Source of the DNA: Brachionus koreanus
Taxonomy: Eukaryota > Rotifera > Eurotatoria > Ploima > Brachionidae
Length of the DNA: 64,000 bases
NCBI GenBank assembly: GCA_016987375.1
Contig: PJRA01000005.1
Coordinates: forward strand, 3,301,006 to 3,365,005
Direction of reading: 5' to 3'
Shown piece after piece: positions 1 to 11,837 of the stretch. Position numbers and translations under genes: made by a program. The notes under the pieces were generated by a model that made no database searches, was not told the origin of the DNA, and was given only the letters and a program-made list of their open reading frames with translations. How positions within the stretch are numbered: the first letter of the stretch is position 1; each line of letters starts with the position of its first letter.

Positions 1-1329
1 TCACTAGAGTATTACGAAGAATCTTTAAAAATTCAAAAAAGAATTTATTCAAATGAGCCTGATCATCCTGATATTGCGAATTCATTGAATAATATTGGAA
101 TAGTCTATAATTATATGGGAAAATATGAAAAAGCACTTGAGTACTACGAGGAATCTTTAAAAATTCAAAAAAGAATTTATTCAAATGAGCCTGATCATAC
201 TGATATCGCGAATTCGTTGAATAATATTGGAATTGTATATAATTATACGGGAAAATATGAAAAAGCCCTTGAGTTTTATGAAGAATCATTGAAAATTAGA
301 AAAAAACTATATCATAATCAATTAGTTCATCCTGACATCGCGAATTCGTTGAATAATATCGGATCAGTACTTATTAAAATGGGAAAATATGAAAATGCAC
401 TTGAGTATCATGAAGAATCATTAATGATTAGAAAAAAACTATTTCAAAATCACTTAGATCATCCTGATATAGCGACGTCATTAAATAATATTGGGTTAAT
501 CTATGATAATATGGGAATATTTGAAAAATCACTTGAGTATCATGAAAAATCATTGATAATTAGAAATAAAATTTATTCAAATCATCCTGACCATCCTAAT
601 ATCGCGAAATCACTGAATAATATTGGATCCGTTTATTTAAATATGGGAATATATGAAAAATCACTTGAGTACTACGAGGAATCTCTAAAGATTCAGAAAA
701 AAATTTATTCAAATCAGCCTGATCATCCCGATATCGCGAAGTCTCTAAATAATATTGGAATAGTCTATAATTATATGGGAAAATATGAAAATGCGCTTGA
801 GAATCATGAAGAATCATTAAATATTCAAAAAAAAATTTATTCAAATCAGCCTGATCATCCTGATATTGCGAATTCATTGAATAATATTGGATTTGTCTAT
901 GATAATATGGGAATATATGAAAAATCACTAGAGTATTACGAAGAATCTTTAAAAATTCAAAAAAGAATTTATTCAAATGAGCCTGATCATCCTGATATCG
1001 CGAATTCGTTGAATAATATTGGAATTGTATATAATTATACGGGAAAATATGAAAAAGCCCTTGAGTTTTATGAAGAATCATTGAAAATTAGAAAAAAACT
1101 ATATCATAATCAATTAGTTCATCCTGACATCGCGAATTCGTTGAATAATATCGGATTAGTACTTATTAAAATGGGAAAATATGAAAATGCACTTGAGTAT
1201 CATGAAGAATCATTAATGATTAGAAAAAAACTATTTCAAAATCAACCAGATCATCCTGATATTGTTATGTCATTAAATAATATTAGGTTTCTACTAAAAA
1301 CTGCACCAAATTTGAATTATAGAATTTAA
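1..1329 (+). CDS. Tandem TPR (kinesin-light-chain-like) repeat protein, 3' part
   Basis: The frame is open from base 1 and stops at 1327-1329, so the N-terminus lies outside the window; the first ATG in frame is at 85. The protein is a string of about ten 44-residue units, each containing SLNNIG, an aromatic-rich helix, KYEKALEYYEESL and a linker ending in HPDIAN. This is the helix A/B pattern of TPR_12/kinesin light chain repeats, two residues longer than the 42 usual in kinesin light chain. Arrays of this kind normally act as protein-binding superhelices; the partner cannot be told. The last unit degenerates (SLNNIRFLL) and the protein ends in a short Asn/Tyr-rich tail. No other domain is visible. 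Blocks of units 2-3 recur almost unchanged as units 8-9. It could be a full gene or a decaying copy, but the frame is intact across all repeats. Confidence 0.85.
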   Translation, partial: SLEYYEESLKIQKRIYSNEPDHPDIANSLNNIGIVYNYMGKYEKALEYYEESLKIQKRIYSNEPDHTDIANSLNNIGIVYNYTGKYEKALEFYEESLKIRKKLYHNQLVHPDIANSLNNIGSVLIKMGKYENALEYHEESLMIRKKLFQNHLDHPDIATSLNNIGLIYDNMGIFEKSLEYHEKSLIIRNKIYSNHPDHPNIAKSLNNIGSVYLNMGIYEKSLEYYEESLKIQKKIYSNQPDHPDIAKSLNNIGIVYNYMGKYENALENHEESLNIQKKIYSNQPDHPDIANSLNNIGFVYDNMGIYEKSLEYYEESLKIQKRIYSNEPDHPDIANSLNNIGIVYNYTGKYEKALEFYEESLKIRKKLYHNQLVHPDIANSLNNIGLVLIKMGKYENALEYHEESLMIRKKLFQNQPDHPDIVMSLNNIRFLLKTAPNLNYRI

Positions 1330-1779
1330 GAATCAAAAAAATATATTATTTTCCCATGATTTCTAATATTTACATAATAATTTTTGAAGACAATTTAATT
1401 TACCTTACAAAAGAAAAATTTGAAGCAATAATTGATCACGCTCTACACAAATGCAAAAAAAATATTTCAAACAATACACTTTAGAGTTTATAAAATTACA
1501 AGATTAGGCAAATTTTTTTTAATGCGATGAAATGCAAAAGAAAAAGATTGTTCTTTAACCTAGTTTTGGACTTAAGCTTTTTATTTATTATTAAAGAAAC
1601 TTCCTTTTTATTTAAATTTTTGTGTCAAAGTAAATTTTTTTTAATTAATTAAATTCATTAAAAAAAGATTTTTTTAAAAAAAAATTTTAAAAATTAATTT
1701 TATTTTGATGATAAATTTTTATCTTTTAATATAATTTAACCCTAACCTTCCAATTTCCGGCCTAATATAATCTAATAAA
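1330..1779. other. AT-rich intergenic, no gene seen
   Basis: Downstream flank of the TPR gene, consisting of poly-A/T-rich DNA with no usable frame. No tRNA or other RNA gene recognised. Confidence 0.5.
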
Positions 1780-2585
1780 AGAGGTCAAACATTTACTAGA
1801 AAATAAGCTTATCGTGAAAGCTCAGCACGGCTTTCTTCTACAGAGATCCTTTAGTACAAATTTACTGATTACACATGCCTTATCAAATGGCTACCCTGTG
1901 GATGTAATGTAAACTGACTTTTAAAAAGCTTTTGACAAGGTTTCCCATCCAAAACTAGTCTTTAAACTTAAATTTTACGGTTTCAGTGAGCGTTTGATAA
2001 ACTGGATAAATTCATTTCTAACTGGACGATCACAACAAGTCAAGGTTCTGTCCTTGGTCCCATTTTATTCATTATATACACAAATGATTTATTTGAGAGT
2101 ATCAACAGATTATAACCACCATAAAAGATTCTTCATTGAATTAAAAGTTACATCTCCACATTGATAATATATGTAAGTAGTCACGAGACTGGTCTGGTCA
2201 GCTTAATATCGAGAAATGTTGTCCATTTTGGTCGCAACAAATCAAAACATAATTACAAAATTGAGTCATTTTCACTTAATAAGTCAGTATGAGAAAGAGA
2301 TCTCGGAATATATATCAAAAATGACCTTAAATGGGACACACAAGTAAACTATTTTACAGCAAAAGCTAATAGGACTTTGGGTAAGTTGAAGAAATCGTTA
2401 AGATATCCCAATGTTAACAAAATTAAACTCAATGGATTACCGGAAGAGATAGTTAACGCAAAAACGTTGAATGTTTTTAAGTTGAAACTAGATGCATGGT
2501 TTGTGAAAAAGAAGCGACTGCTATAGCTCATTAGACCTCTGCTCGGGTATTTTTCCGAGTTGCAGTTCAACTTACTACTACTAAT
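1780..2585 (+). mobile_element. Decayed non-LTR retrotransposon (LINE) RT fragment
   Basis: Conceptual translation in shifting frames gives reverse-transcriptase landmarks. These are a QHGF-like start with a TDF-KAFDKV block near 1910-1945, an SFLTGR-Q segment near 2010-2040, GSVLGPILFIIYTNDLF near 2045-2093, and DLGIYIKNDLKWDTQV near 2296-2346. A C-terminal stretch with FKLKLDAWF follows near 2475-2505. Stops and frameshifts interrupt every part and the 5' half is missing. The 3' end runs into an ACTACTA-type tail near 2570-2582, resembling the tail of the LINE at 23330-24345. CR1/Jockey-like affinity is inferred from the motifs only. Confidence 0.8.
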
Positions 2586-2919
2586 TTTTTAATAAAAACA
2601 CTTGAAACAAAAAACGATCGAGTCAAATTACTCGTTTAATAGAAATTTATTAAACATTTTTATCTTTTTTTCAGAATTTTCAAATAATTAAATCTTCTTA
2701 TTTAAAAAACATTTACAACTTGGTAAATAGATAAATAGTATTTGACCAAACAAATCAAATAAAGCAAATTTTTTTAAGAAAAAGCCTAAAAGTAAATGGC
2801 ATCTAATTAAAGTGAAAAATTTAAAACTTACAATAAATCATATTCAAACATGATTAAGAAAAAAAATAATTTTAAAACTTTTATTCAAAAAAATCCAAAT
2901 TATTTTAAAGGCATTTTAT

Positions 2920-5900
2920 TTATCTTACAGGCATATGACATAGTGGACAAGAAATTCTGTTAGCAATTTCCTGTTCAATAGCTCTATGCTTACATGAACC
3001 ACACACCCAGAACTGAGTTTCCAAAATAGGCCGACCAGAGACAATACACGGAGCAAATTTAGTTTCACAATTTGGACAATTTGTATGCCATTCGGTGATT
3101 CTGGTGGCACATTGCGGACATTCGCCTTTTAATGCCGGTTTTTTATCTTTTGGTTGATGACTGAAATTAAACAAAATTTAGAATTAATTAGATATTTTTC
3201 TAACTAAAATGTTACTATGAAAATATTTGAAAAGCTAATGCTTCAAAGTCTTTTCGTTCGCTCTCTGAAATTTCAATACTCGATTCAAGCTTAATGAAAG
3301 CTTTTGAAGCAATGTTATACGAACCATTTCCACATGCACACAAAGCAATTAAACTATAAATATTCTTAGACTTTAGAATGTCTTCATAGTTCATTAATGC
3401 CATTGATGTTTTAAATGCTGCATCAATTTTTCCCTCTCTTAATTGTCTCTCACACAACATGAGAAAATGATAAGCCTCTGCACCATGCCAGCAATTGTCC
3501 AGAATTTTCGAGTCTTTGATGGCTATTGAGGCCTCTTCATTAAGTATACCATCTAGTGCCTTGGATGCATTTTGTTCTTTAGCCTTGTTTTTTGACAAAA
3601 TTCCTCCCGATTTTATCAGATCTCTATATTGCTCTACTAATAAGCCAGCTAAAACATACATTTTTTTAATTAAAACAGGGGAATTTCGTTTCTTAGATTC
3701 TTTTTCGACAACCTAAAATTAGTATTATTTATCTAATTTATCTTATTTTCAAGAAAAACAAGAATACTTCAAACATAAGCCTGGCAGCGTCCAAATAATG
3801 CTTAGCTTTGCGATAGAGTTCGATAGCATTGAATATTTTATTTTGCTCTAAGAACTTATTAGCTTGTTTGGCAAGGAGTTCATCAACATGTCCTATGTTG
3901 TACTGCTTGGCCAGACGGACACCTTCGTCCCATTGGTTTAGCCGGACACAAACATCTACAGCGGCTTTCACACTCTGAGCTTTTACATATGCTTCACAGG
4001 CTTCTTTACACATTCCCACAGATTCAAACATACCAGCAATTTTCTAGAGTAAATTTTTAAATTTCACAACAATACTAATTTAATCGAAATAATTTAATAA
4101 AAATATTTTCTAATTTTTTTTCAAAAAATTTATGTAAAGAAAAGCAGCTAGGTGATTTTCGAAACCTTAGTTTGATATTTTAAGGAAAAAAAATTTTTTT
4201 GATTTCTTTTAAAATTTTTAACAATATTTTAAATTATTTAAAAAAAATTAAATTTCTGAAATTATTAGTAACATAGTACTCGTTTTTCAATCAATGTACA
4301 TTAAATCATTAAATTTCTATATATTATCTTAATTTTATAAAATTTCTTTTTTTTTAAACTTATTTTAAGATATTTTACAAAACTTTTAAATTATGATTTT
4401 TTTCTAAAATTTGTAACTCGTTGATTGAAATAAATAAAACTAATTTTGGAAGAGCTTGAAAATATTTTAAAAGCAAAAAAAAATTTTTTTTTTTCTAGAA
4501 ATTTGCACTTACAAACCAAGTCTTTAAAAATTATTTAAACAAAATAAAAATTATATGAAAAATAAATTTAAAAAATACCAACCCCCAAAAGCTCGCTATT
4601 TTCGGGCAATTGATCCATTATTTTAGAAAGACTATCATAGTCTTCGAGAACGTAGTAGCAATCAGCCTGTCTTTCAATATTTCGGCTCATCATATAATAT
4701 CTGACAGCTAGATTCCAATTCTGTCTTTCGAAATGATAATCGCCTATTTCGTTATATGCCTCTTCCAATTGCACATCTGTACCAGTTCCTATTGTTGCAC
4801 TCAACATGTCACTTTCCAAAATATCATTGTCATCAAAAATTCTCTTGTCCGAATCTAATTTCAAAAGCTGCAACACTTTGAACCAATCACCAAGTTTTTT
4901 GCGCAAAACATAAGCCAAATCTCTGATATAAAAAAAAATAAATTAATCTGTTTGACATAAAAGAATTAAATCTACTTTCTGTCTTGTTCCAGATAGGAGA
5001 TTTCAGCTTCTTCAAACATGCCAAAATAAGCACAAATTTCGGCCTTCCTTAAACTTTGATCGGGAATGCTATTCAATTTTTTGACAAATTCAATTCCATA
5101 ATAATCTTTTAGCTTAACGAAAGCATGCTCAGCAGTAATAAGATCCATTTTATTGAGAGCGGCTTCGGACAACAACTTCCAAAGCCTTGTGTGTGGATTT
5201 TGTTCAATAAAGTGAGTGGCGTCTGATAGATCGACCTTTTCTAGCAAATCTCTTGTGTCTCGAAGATATTTTGTATCAAATTCGACAATGTCAGAGAATT
5301 TTGGAGTTTCCACACGCGCCATTATGTCATCCAAAAATACCACTTTGACTTGTAATTCTGAAAATTCGCATATATAGCCGGAGCAGGAAATAGGCTCTTC
5401 AGATTGCGTATCACGAAATATCAACATTTTAGTTTTTTCCATGCAGACGTACATATCTGGATTTTCAGTGGCCCACACTACATTCCAAACGTCTGTTCTT
5501 TTAAAATCAGCCCAGTCCTCTCTTTCAGTGGATATTGTCAAGTCAATTAGCCTCATTACCGAACTAGTGTCTATTACTGCCATCTTTCTAAAAAATAATT
5601 TTTTTCATTAAAATCAAATTTTTTTAAAAATTATTTTTAAATTTAATTTATTTTTATTTTTGAAAATAGACTAATTTTTAAGAGTCCGTAAATTTTCAGG
5701 AGCTGACAAGGCATACCAATGAATGTAAGGTTACGAAATGAAAGTGAAAACAATTAGATATTTATTTCAGAAAATGAATAATTTTTTTATTTTCTCTAAA
5801 ATAATCAAGTTCAAAATTTTGTTAGTGAGAATGTGTTTTTTTACATTAAATTTTTTTCTAAAAAATTAAATTTTACAACAATCTGATTAAGTCAAAATTT

Positions 5901-8900
5901 TCATGCATTCACATTCAAAAAATTTTAATAATAAATTAGGACCTATTGTCAATGACGTCATTAAAAACCAGTATGGCAATTTTTTTAAAACTATCTTTCA
6001 ATTGTTTTCAATGGTATAAAATCGAAGAAAAAAATTTTGGCTCGAACATACTGGCTATACTTCATGTCGTCTAATTTGGATATAACAAATATCTGACAAT
6101 ATATTTTTATATTTTACAATGTAATTCATTTTCTTCTATGTAATCTTGTATATTCTTTTTTACAAAATATTCTTGGCTACAATTGATTTTTATGTACTTT
6201 ATGCACTTTATACCATATAAAACAATGTTATGGTCTTAGATATTATTTTATTCAATAAATGTCCTTAAAGTATTCATAAAAGAATCCTGTTTTAAGTATT
6301 TGATGCATGAAAAAGTACATAAAGAATAGAAAGGGATAGGAATGTATCAGATTTTATTATATTTGTTCTTTTAATTTAAATAAATTTAAAAATTGAATAA
6401 AAATGTATAAAGTTCATTAAGGAAACATGATAGATGGAGGAATATAGAAGAGCATACTAGGTTTTAATTACGTCATTGACATTAGATGTAAATTAGTCGA
6501 AAAATTAAACAGTCAAGCTTGTAATTAAAAATTAAAAAATAAAAGTCTTAGAAATTAGTCTAGCACTTTTCAAATGTGAAAATTTTAAATGTGCATTTCA
6601 TCGTAGATTTTTACATTTTTTTTTAATTTTTAAAGCTTTATTATTAAATTTTTGAAAATGGATTGTAATTTACAAAAATGCATTCAAATTTAATTGCGTT
6701 TTTAAAATATTTTAATCATATTTAAAAAATGAAATTTGTCTATATCTTGAAAAAAAAAGTGTAAGAGATAGACTCATTTCTCTTATCATGCAAATAAAAA
6801 GATGGTCAAAAGTATAGATTTATTATTTAAAATTTCAGAAATTTAATGAAAATGAGACAAAAAGACTTTTCGGAAAACGGAAAAGTCAAAATTCTTTTTA
6901 ACAATTTAAAGCTTTAAAAAACGCTTAAAGCTCAATTTTATATTATCAAAAATTTTTTTTTAAATATCTTTTTTTAAATATATGTTGTTTTAAATATATT
7001 AAAAAACATTACTGTAAAAATTAATAAAAATCATAAGCTTTAAAAAACGCTTAAAGCTCAATTTTATATTATCAAAAATTTTCAGTCTACTAAGAAAAAT
7101 TTTCGATGTTTATTTTTCGAAAAATAATTTCGAAATGTCGATTTGTTCCTCATGATTTGAAAGATTTCGATATTCATTGATACACTGAAATTTTAGGTAA
7201 ATCCTTAAAAATTTTCTCTAGGTGAACAGACGGAAAATTTTTGAAATTATGATAATACAAATCAATGGTTGGATCTATCTTAACCAGCTCAACCAGTCGT
7301 GAAAAGAGGACGCTTTGATTAAATGGTGATGTTGTGTATCTGGTTGAATTTCTGAGGAGAAATACACTTGGAGCTCGTTACCCAAAATGGTCGTGCTATA
7401 AATGCAGAACTTTATTCTCAATAATTAGAACAAATGAAAGCTCAATAAAAAAAAATGTTCGTGTTTGGTCAACCGAAATTTTAGTTTGTTTATTCAAGAT
7501 AACACTAGAGCTCTTCCATCAGAAAAACAGTAGATCAAGGGATCGAACTTCTTCATTCATCCTCAGTCCAGATCTTTCTGTTTCTAATTATCATCTTTTT
7601 CGCTTAATCGCTGATTTTCTTAGAAGACTCTATTTTACTAACCAAAACCAAGTTGAAAAAGAGTGTCATGCTAAAAAAAATTCAAATTATTTTGACTCAC
7701 GTTATTAAAGAACTATCAACATTATACAAATTAAAAAAAATAGCTTTTAAATTTGGTCTATTTTTCAAAGTGCATTAATTACTCTTTTTTGCCTAATTAA
7801 TTTTATAAAAATAAAGAAATAACTCATTTTCTGAACAATAATTCAAAATTTATTTTGATAAATAAAAATTAATATTAAAAATCTTGATTCTAATTAATAA
7901 TTTTAATGATTTTTCAGAAAAAGATGCTGTGAAATTCGGTACAAAATAATAAACAAAAATTAGAAAAGAACTTAACTCCAAAAAAACCGTGTAACTTTTT
8001 TCTTATTTAAACTAATTCTCTTACATGGTGCAGCATTCATAGTTGCATCAATATTTAAAGTATGCTTATGATATGCCAATCCTCTGCAAAATGCATAACA
8101 GCCAAATTTTTCCAAATTTAAATTTGACTTAATTTGCATAGTTTTACTAGAAAGTGCTTAAAAATACAACAACAATGAATGTTGCACCATGTTGCATTTA
8201 CAGAACTTTTTTTTTGGGAATCTTTTAAAAGATTACAATTTTTAACATTGTATGGTATCAAATTTTGCAAAACCCAGAAAATAATTTCTTTTTTTATTGT
8301 TCTAAAGCTTATTAAGCTTATCAAATAAATCTCAAAAACTAAAACTTACGTCGAATTTGAATTGACTATAATTTTTGAAGCAACTATTCCATTTGATTCA
8401 TTAAGATATACTTGGGCTACATTTCCAGTAGAAAGTTCAAATTTTTGAATATAGCCCGATTGACGAGCTATAAAAAAATTCTTATCACTCAAAGCTGTAG
8501 CCATGATTGAATTTTTTGTTTCCTTAAAAATAAAAAAAAATACACACATTTAAATTTTTTTCACTAAAGCACACTTGAAGAGATGGTCCAACTGCCACTA
8601 TTGCAGAATCATCGGAATTAATTTGCACTGATATATTAGGATTGTCAATAAAAACTAGTTTTTCAAATGATTGTTTCTTTAGAAGACTTCTATCAACCAT
8701 AGAAGAAAAGTTCCATAGATAGAAATACGATTTTGATGAAACTAGAATGTGCGTGTTGCTCATTGACCAATATACAGGCTGAAAATCAATGTATTTCTGC
8801 TCAATTGGTGTACCAATCGAGTTACACAAAACAATTGCATACTGAACTTGGTAAGCTAAATTCGAATTGGTTAGCCGTGCTGCTAGAGCACTTGCAAAAG

Positions 8901-10803
8901 TAGACTGAGCAACACTTTTTGAATCATCACCTTGTGCTATTAAAATACAGTAGTCTCCTGAGCCTGCTATTCCAATCAAATTTTTCATGTATTTTATGCT
9001 TTTCTCTCCCGTTTTGCTGTCAAAAAATACAATACATTGCTCGTTTTTGGTCGGCTTTGTATACGAATAGACAATAGTATTTTTCAAATAGCACCATTTA
9101 TACGAAGGCCTAAGATTGGCAAAATAAATAAGTGAATCAACAGTAATCACTAATCTAAGTCCATTTCCCTCCCAGTTAACAGAGGCTAGTTTTTTCCCCG
9201 GAACTTTTAGTGTTTTCAAATGCTGACCCCATGGATTATAGAATTGAACGACGTTTGTCTCTTTGTCATCTCTAACAACAAGTCCTCCTATGGCTAAAAC
9301 ACTGCCGTCATGGTTCCATTGAGCGCATATTATTTCCATTTGACAATCAATTATAATCGGCTCTGAAGAAATTTAATTAATTAAAATTAAAAATAAGCAT
9401 CTTTAAATTAAAGCATTATAGCTTACTTTCATCTAGCTCGTTTTTCATAATTTGACACCGTCCATTTTTATAGCAAATAGCCAAAGCAGGCGAATCGTTT
9501 GAAACAAAGCCGTTTTGTCCATCATACCAATCAATGGCAGCAATTCTAACTCCCAATGAGTCAAGACATTGAACATTTAATTTTTCCACAAAATTGCCAT
9601 CAAAGTCATAAATATGAATTTCACCATTAATAAAACCAATTAATAAGAATCTTTTATCAGGAGCCCACTTAAAAATTTTAAATTATTTTTTCTCTTTTGT
9701 TTTAAAATTCAAATATTAAAAATGATAAATCATTAACAAAAATAGGAAAAAGCATTGGACCGAAAACAGATCCAAAAACGGCTAATCCAACTTTTATTCT
9801 ACAAGTTTAGATATTTCACTGCCAATTCAACTATCTGAGATCTATTTTCAAAAAATTTTGTAGGAAGCCTTAAAAAAGATCTATCAGAGCTCTAAAAAGT
9901 AATAAATTTGTATCACTAATGTCAAAGTCAAAAAACAGAGAGACATTAGTAAGTTTTTTTTTTCTTTAGCTTTATTTATTTCACTTATTAACTCATATTT
10001 GTTAATAAAATCTTATTTGATTCAAAAAGATAAAAAAGATGTCTATTGGTGATAAGATTGTTGATGCGTTAGTCCATTTAACTCTTGTTCCTAAAGAAAA
10101 CAAGTTTTCTGTGATTTTAGATTGATGTTATGTAAATTAAATTAAGCTTTATTGACAAGCTAATGAAATAAATTAATATTATTAAATAAATCACTTAATG
10201 AACTTGTTTATCTATCTATTTGTAAAAATAAAAATTAAGTTACTTCTACGTTAGTTAAAGTTGAATTCTTCAACTCTTTGACCCAAATTCTGCTTCCTTC
10301 TAAAGAGCCCATTATAATTACACCATCATTATAGACAATGCAAATGTGTTCGCCATCTGAACTCCATTTCATTCCAGTTACAATAGTCATGTCTCTTTTA
10401 TTTACCATTTCTTCTGTCCATTCATCTATAAAAAAGTATTAAAAATAAATTAAAAAAAATTATGCTTTTTTATTAATATTTTTTTACTTCTATGAAAATT
10501 CCAGATGACTATACGGCCATTTGAATCGGCCGTTGAAAGTTTATTATAAGTGTCGTTCCAAACAACTGAAGATATGGAACTGGCATGGCCTTCCAATGAG
10601 GAATTCATAATTAAATTAGTTGTGTTTGATGACTTTGGGTCTCTAGCCTTTGGATCTTTTCCTTCTGTCACTTCTAATTTAATAACTTTGATAAGTCCGC
10701 TGTCTGTGCCAGCTGCTACAAATCCTTGTTTTTTGTTCCATGCTGACGCGGTAATTAGTGAATTATTTTGAACTGTTATTTTCTTACTCAAGTAAACATA
10801 CAT
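2920..10803 (-). CDS. WDR35: WDR35 / IFT121, intraflagellar transport complex A subunit
   Basis: Exons (transcription order): 10803-10488, 10425-10244, 9667-9427, 9362-8575, 8522-8350, 5587-4976, 4922-4583, 4043-3768, 3712-3216, 3160-2920. All junctions keep phase and give 1221 residues (human about 1181). The protein starts MYVYLSKKI, and WD40 repeats forming beta-propellers fill roughly residues 1-650. TPR-like helices follow, including the family-typical FIEQNPHTRLWKLL and LNQWDEGVRLAKQY. The C-terminus is a Cys-rich zinc-binding module (CPQC, CPNC, CGSCKH) ending CPLCHMPVR. WDR35 is a core IFT-A protein for retrograde ciliary transport and membrane-protein entry. The fifth intron, 5588-8349, is about 2.8 kb against 45-70 bp for most others; the intron at 9668-10243 (about 580 bp) and 4044-4582 are also enlarged. 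No broken exon was found, so the gene looks functional. Confidence 0.93.
5947..6481. mobile_element. MITE-like element with ~29-bp terminal inverted repeats in WDR35 intron
   Basis: The left end (5947-5975, starting TGTCAATGACGTCATTAAAA) is matched in reverse complement by the right end (6453-6481, ending GTCATTGACA) with only a few differences. The 535-bp interior is AT-rich with no coding potential. It lies inside WDR35 intron 5. A target-site duplication is not clear (flanks TAT and TTA). The superfamily is undetermined. Confidence 0.7.
6908..7083. repeat. Direct repeat pair of ~48 bp
   Basis: The segment at 6908-6956 (AAGCTTTAAAAAACGCTTAA...) recurs at 7035-7083 with essentially the same sequence, 127 bp apart. 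It sits in the swollen WDR35 intron just upstream of the mariner relic and may be transposon debris. Confidence 0.7.
7262..7700 (+). mobile_element. Mariner-type transposase relic
   Basis: Translating across frames gives typical mariner blocks. Near 7323-7380 there is VMLCIWLNF followed by GEIHLELV. Near 7383-7410 comes NGRAINAELYSQ. Near 7465-7510 comes VNR with FIQDNTRAL, containing one catalytic-triad Asp. Near 7555-7650 comes LSPDLSVSNYHLFRLIADFL, corresponding to the YSPDLAPSDYHLF block. Several stops and frameshifts and the absence of the N-terminal half make it inactive. Part of it lies in an apparent 124-residue frame (7334-7708) that should not be annotated as a gene. It is inside WDR35 intron 5, antisense to the gene. 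Confidence 0.82.
8023..8194. repeat. Imperfect inverted repeat (hairpin) in WDR35 intron
   Basis: The left arm at 8023-8045 (ACATGGTGCAGCATTCATAG) pairs with the right arm at about 8169-8192, whose reverse complement is ACATGGTGCAACATTCATTG. The arms enclose about 125 bp. A short related motif (GTTGCACTATGTTGCA) appears at 60418-60435 in an RPGRIP1L intron, so this may be a small dispersed family. Confidence 0.5.
9700..9980 (-). mobile_element. Possible reverse-transcriptase fragment in WDR35 intron 3
   Basis: On the minus strand, 9800-9725 reads GSVFGPMLFPIFVNDL, resembling the QGSVLGPLLF-x-IFINDL block of LINE reverse transcriptases. Nothing else of the enzyme is clear around it. It lies in the roughly 580-bp intron 9668-10243, which is otherwise AT-rich. 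Weak support. Confidence 0.4.
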
Positions 10804-11063
10804 GTTTTAAAATTAAACTGATCTTGTTTTCGAACAGCCAAATAACTAAATTTTAAATTTTATTTTTTAAGAAATTTTTGCTTTAGAGTTCAAGAATAAT
10901 CAATTTCAAAAATTTAACCTTGACTTTAATTGCCAGTTTCTATGGAAACAAAAAATTTTTTTGATTAATATTTCCTCGATTAAATTAAAATATTTTTTTT
11001 TAATAATTCTTTATTCTCAATTATTAAAAAAAATTAAAATTTATTTTTATTTTTAGATAAATA

Positions 11064-11684
11064 TCATTGAAGATCATTTTTATTTTGTACAATTTTTAAA
11101 CATGCATCACTAAATTCTTGAAATAATGGCTCTTGCATTGCTTTTTCCATTTTTTCATCTATATTCGAAGAGTCAGTGCTATTGTTTAAGTTAATCAATA
11201 GCTCTCTTAAATGTCTATTTTCTAAAATTTGCTTCAAATCAAGTGATTTTTCGAGAAGTCTTAATTTTTCTTTGGAGATAAAATCTGATTCTATGTCTTT
11301 CAACTCTAGACTTGTATTAGAACTATTTTCTACATCATAATCGACCAATTTCAATGATTTTTCTTCACCAAACTCTTCTTTTTCACATGGTTTGCAAACA
11401 ATTTCGGGTAGTTTTGGCTCGTCTATCTTTTTAACTTCACATTTTTCTAAATATTTGAGTAATTTATATTAAAATCAAAAATTATTATAAGAATTTTTAA
11501 CTTACCTTTGTGATTTTTGTAGCAATTCAATGAGCAGCTTTAAAATTTAATAAATTAAATAAGAAGAAAAAATTCTAAATTATTTTTATTCAAAACCAAC
11601 TTACTACAAAATTAAGCACTTTGGACATTTGTATTTACTTTCAACATTGATACATATTTGACAATTTTTTTTTGAACTGTTCAT
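11064..11684 (-). CDS. ZNHIT3: ZNHIT3-like HIT-type zinc finger protein
   Basis: Three exons (11684-11605, 11537-11506, 11446-11064) join in phase to 164 residues (human ZNHIT3 about 155). The first 40 residues form a HIT zinc finger with ligands C8, C11, C20, C23, C28, C32, H36 and C40, including the CPKC and YCSLNCYKNHK pattern. The rest is acidic and helical with a LRELLINLN-like segment near the C-terminus, as in ZNHIT3. The family works with NUFIP1 in assembly of box C/D snoRNPs and is also known as a thyroid-receptor interactor. The finger is split by two tiny introns, so it cannot be seen in any single open frame. Assignment to ZNHIT3 rather than another HIT-finger protein rests on length, the N-terminal finger and the helical tail. 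Confidence 0.72.
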
Positions 11685-11837
11685 TTCTTCAAAAAAAAAT
11701 ATTGATTTCGTTATAGTTATAAGTAAATTAGACCATGGAATTGAGGTTTTAAACTCAAACTCAAAAATTCAAAAAAAATATTTATTTAAAAACTCAAGAA
11801 ATTAAATTATTAAACAAAAAACCCAAAGCAAAAAAAT

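Noticed and set aside
596..1081. 161-residue minus-strand open frame
   Set aside because: Antisense shadow of the TPR repeats; it simply mirrors the 132-bp periodicity.
7334..7708. 124-residue open frame in WDR35 intron 5
   Set aside because: It switches in and out of mariner transposase frames, so it is a pseudogene remnant, not a gene.
8118..8324. 68-residue minus-strand frame just downstream of WDR35 exon 5
   Set aside because: Lies in the intron after a good donor at 8349 and does not match the family.
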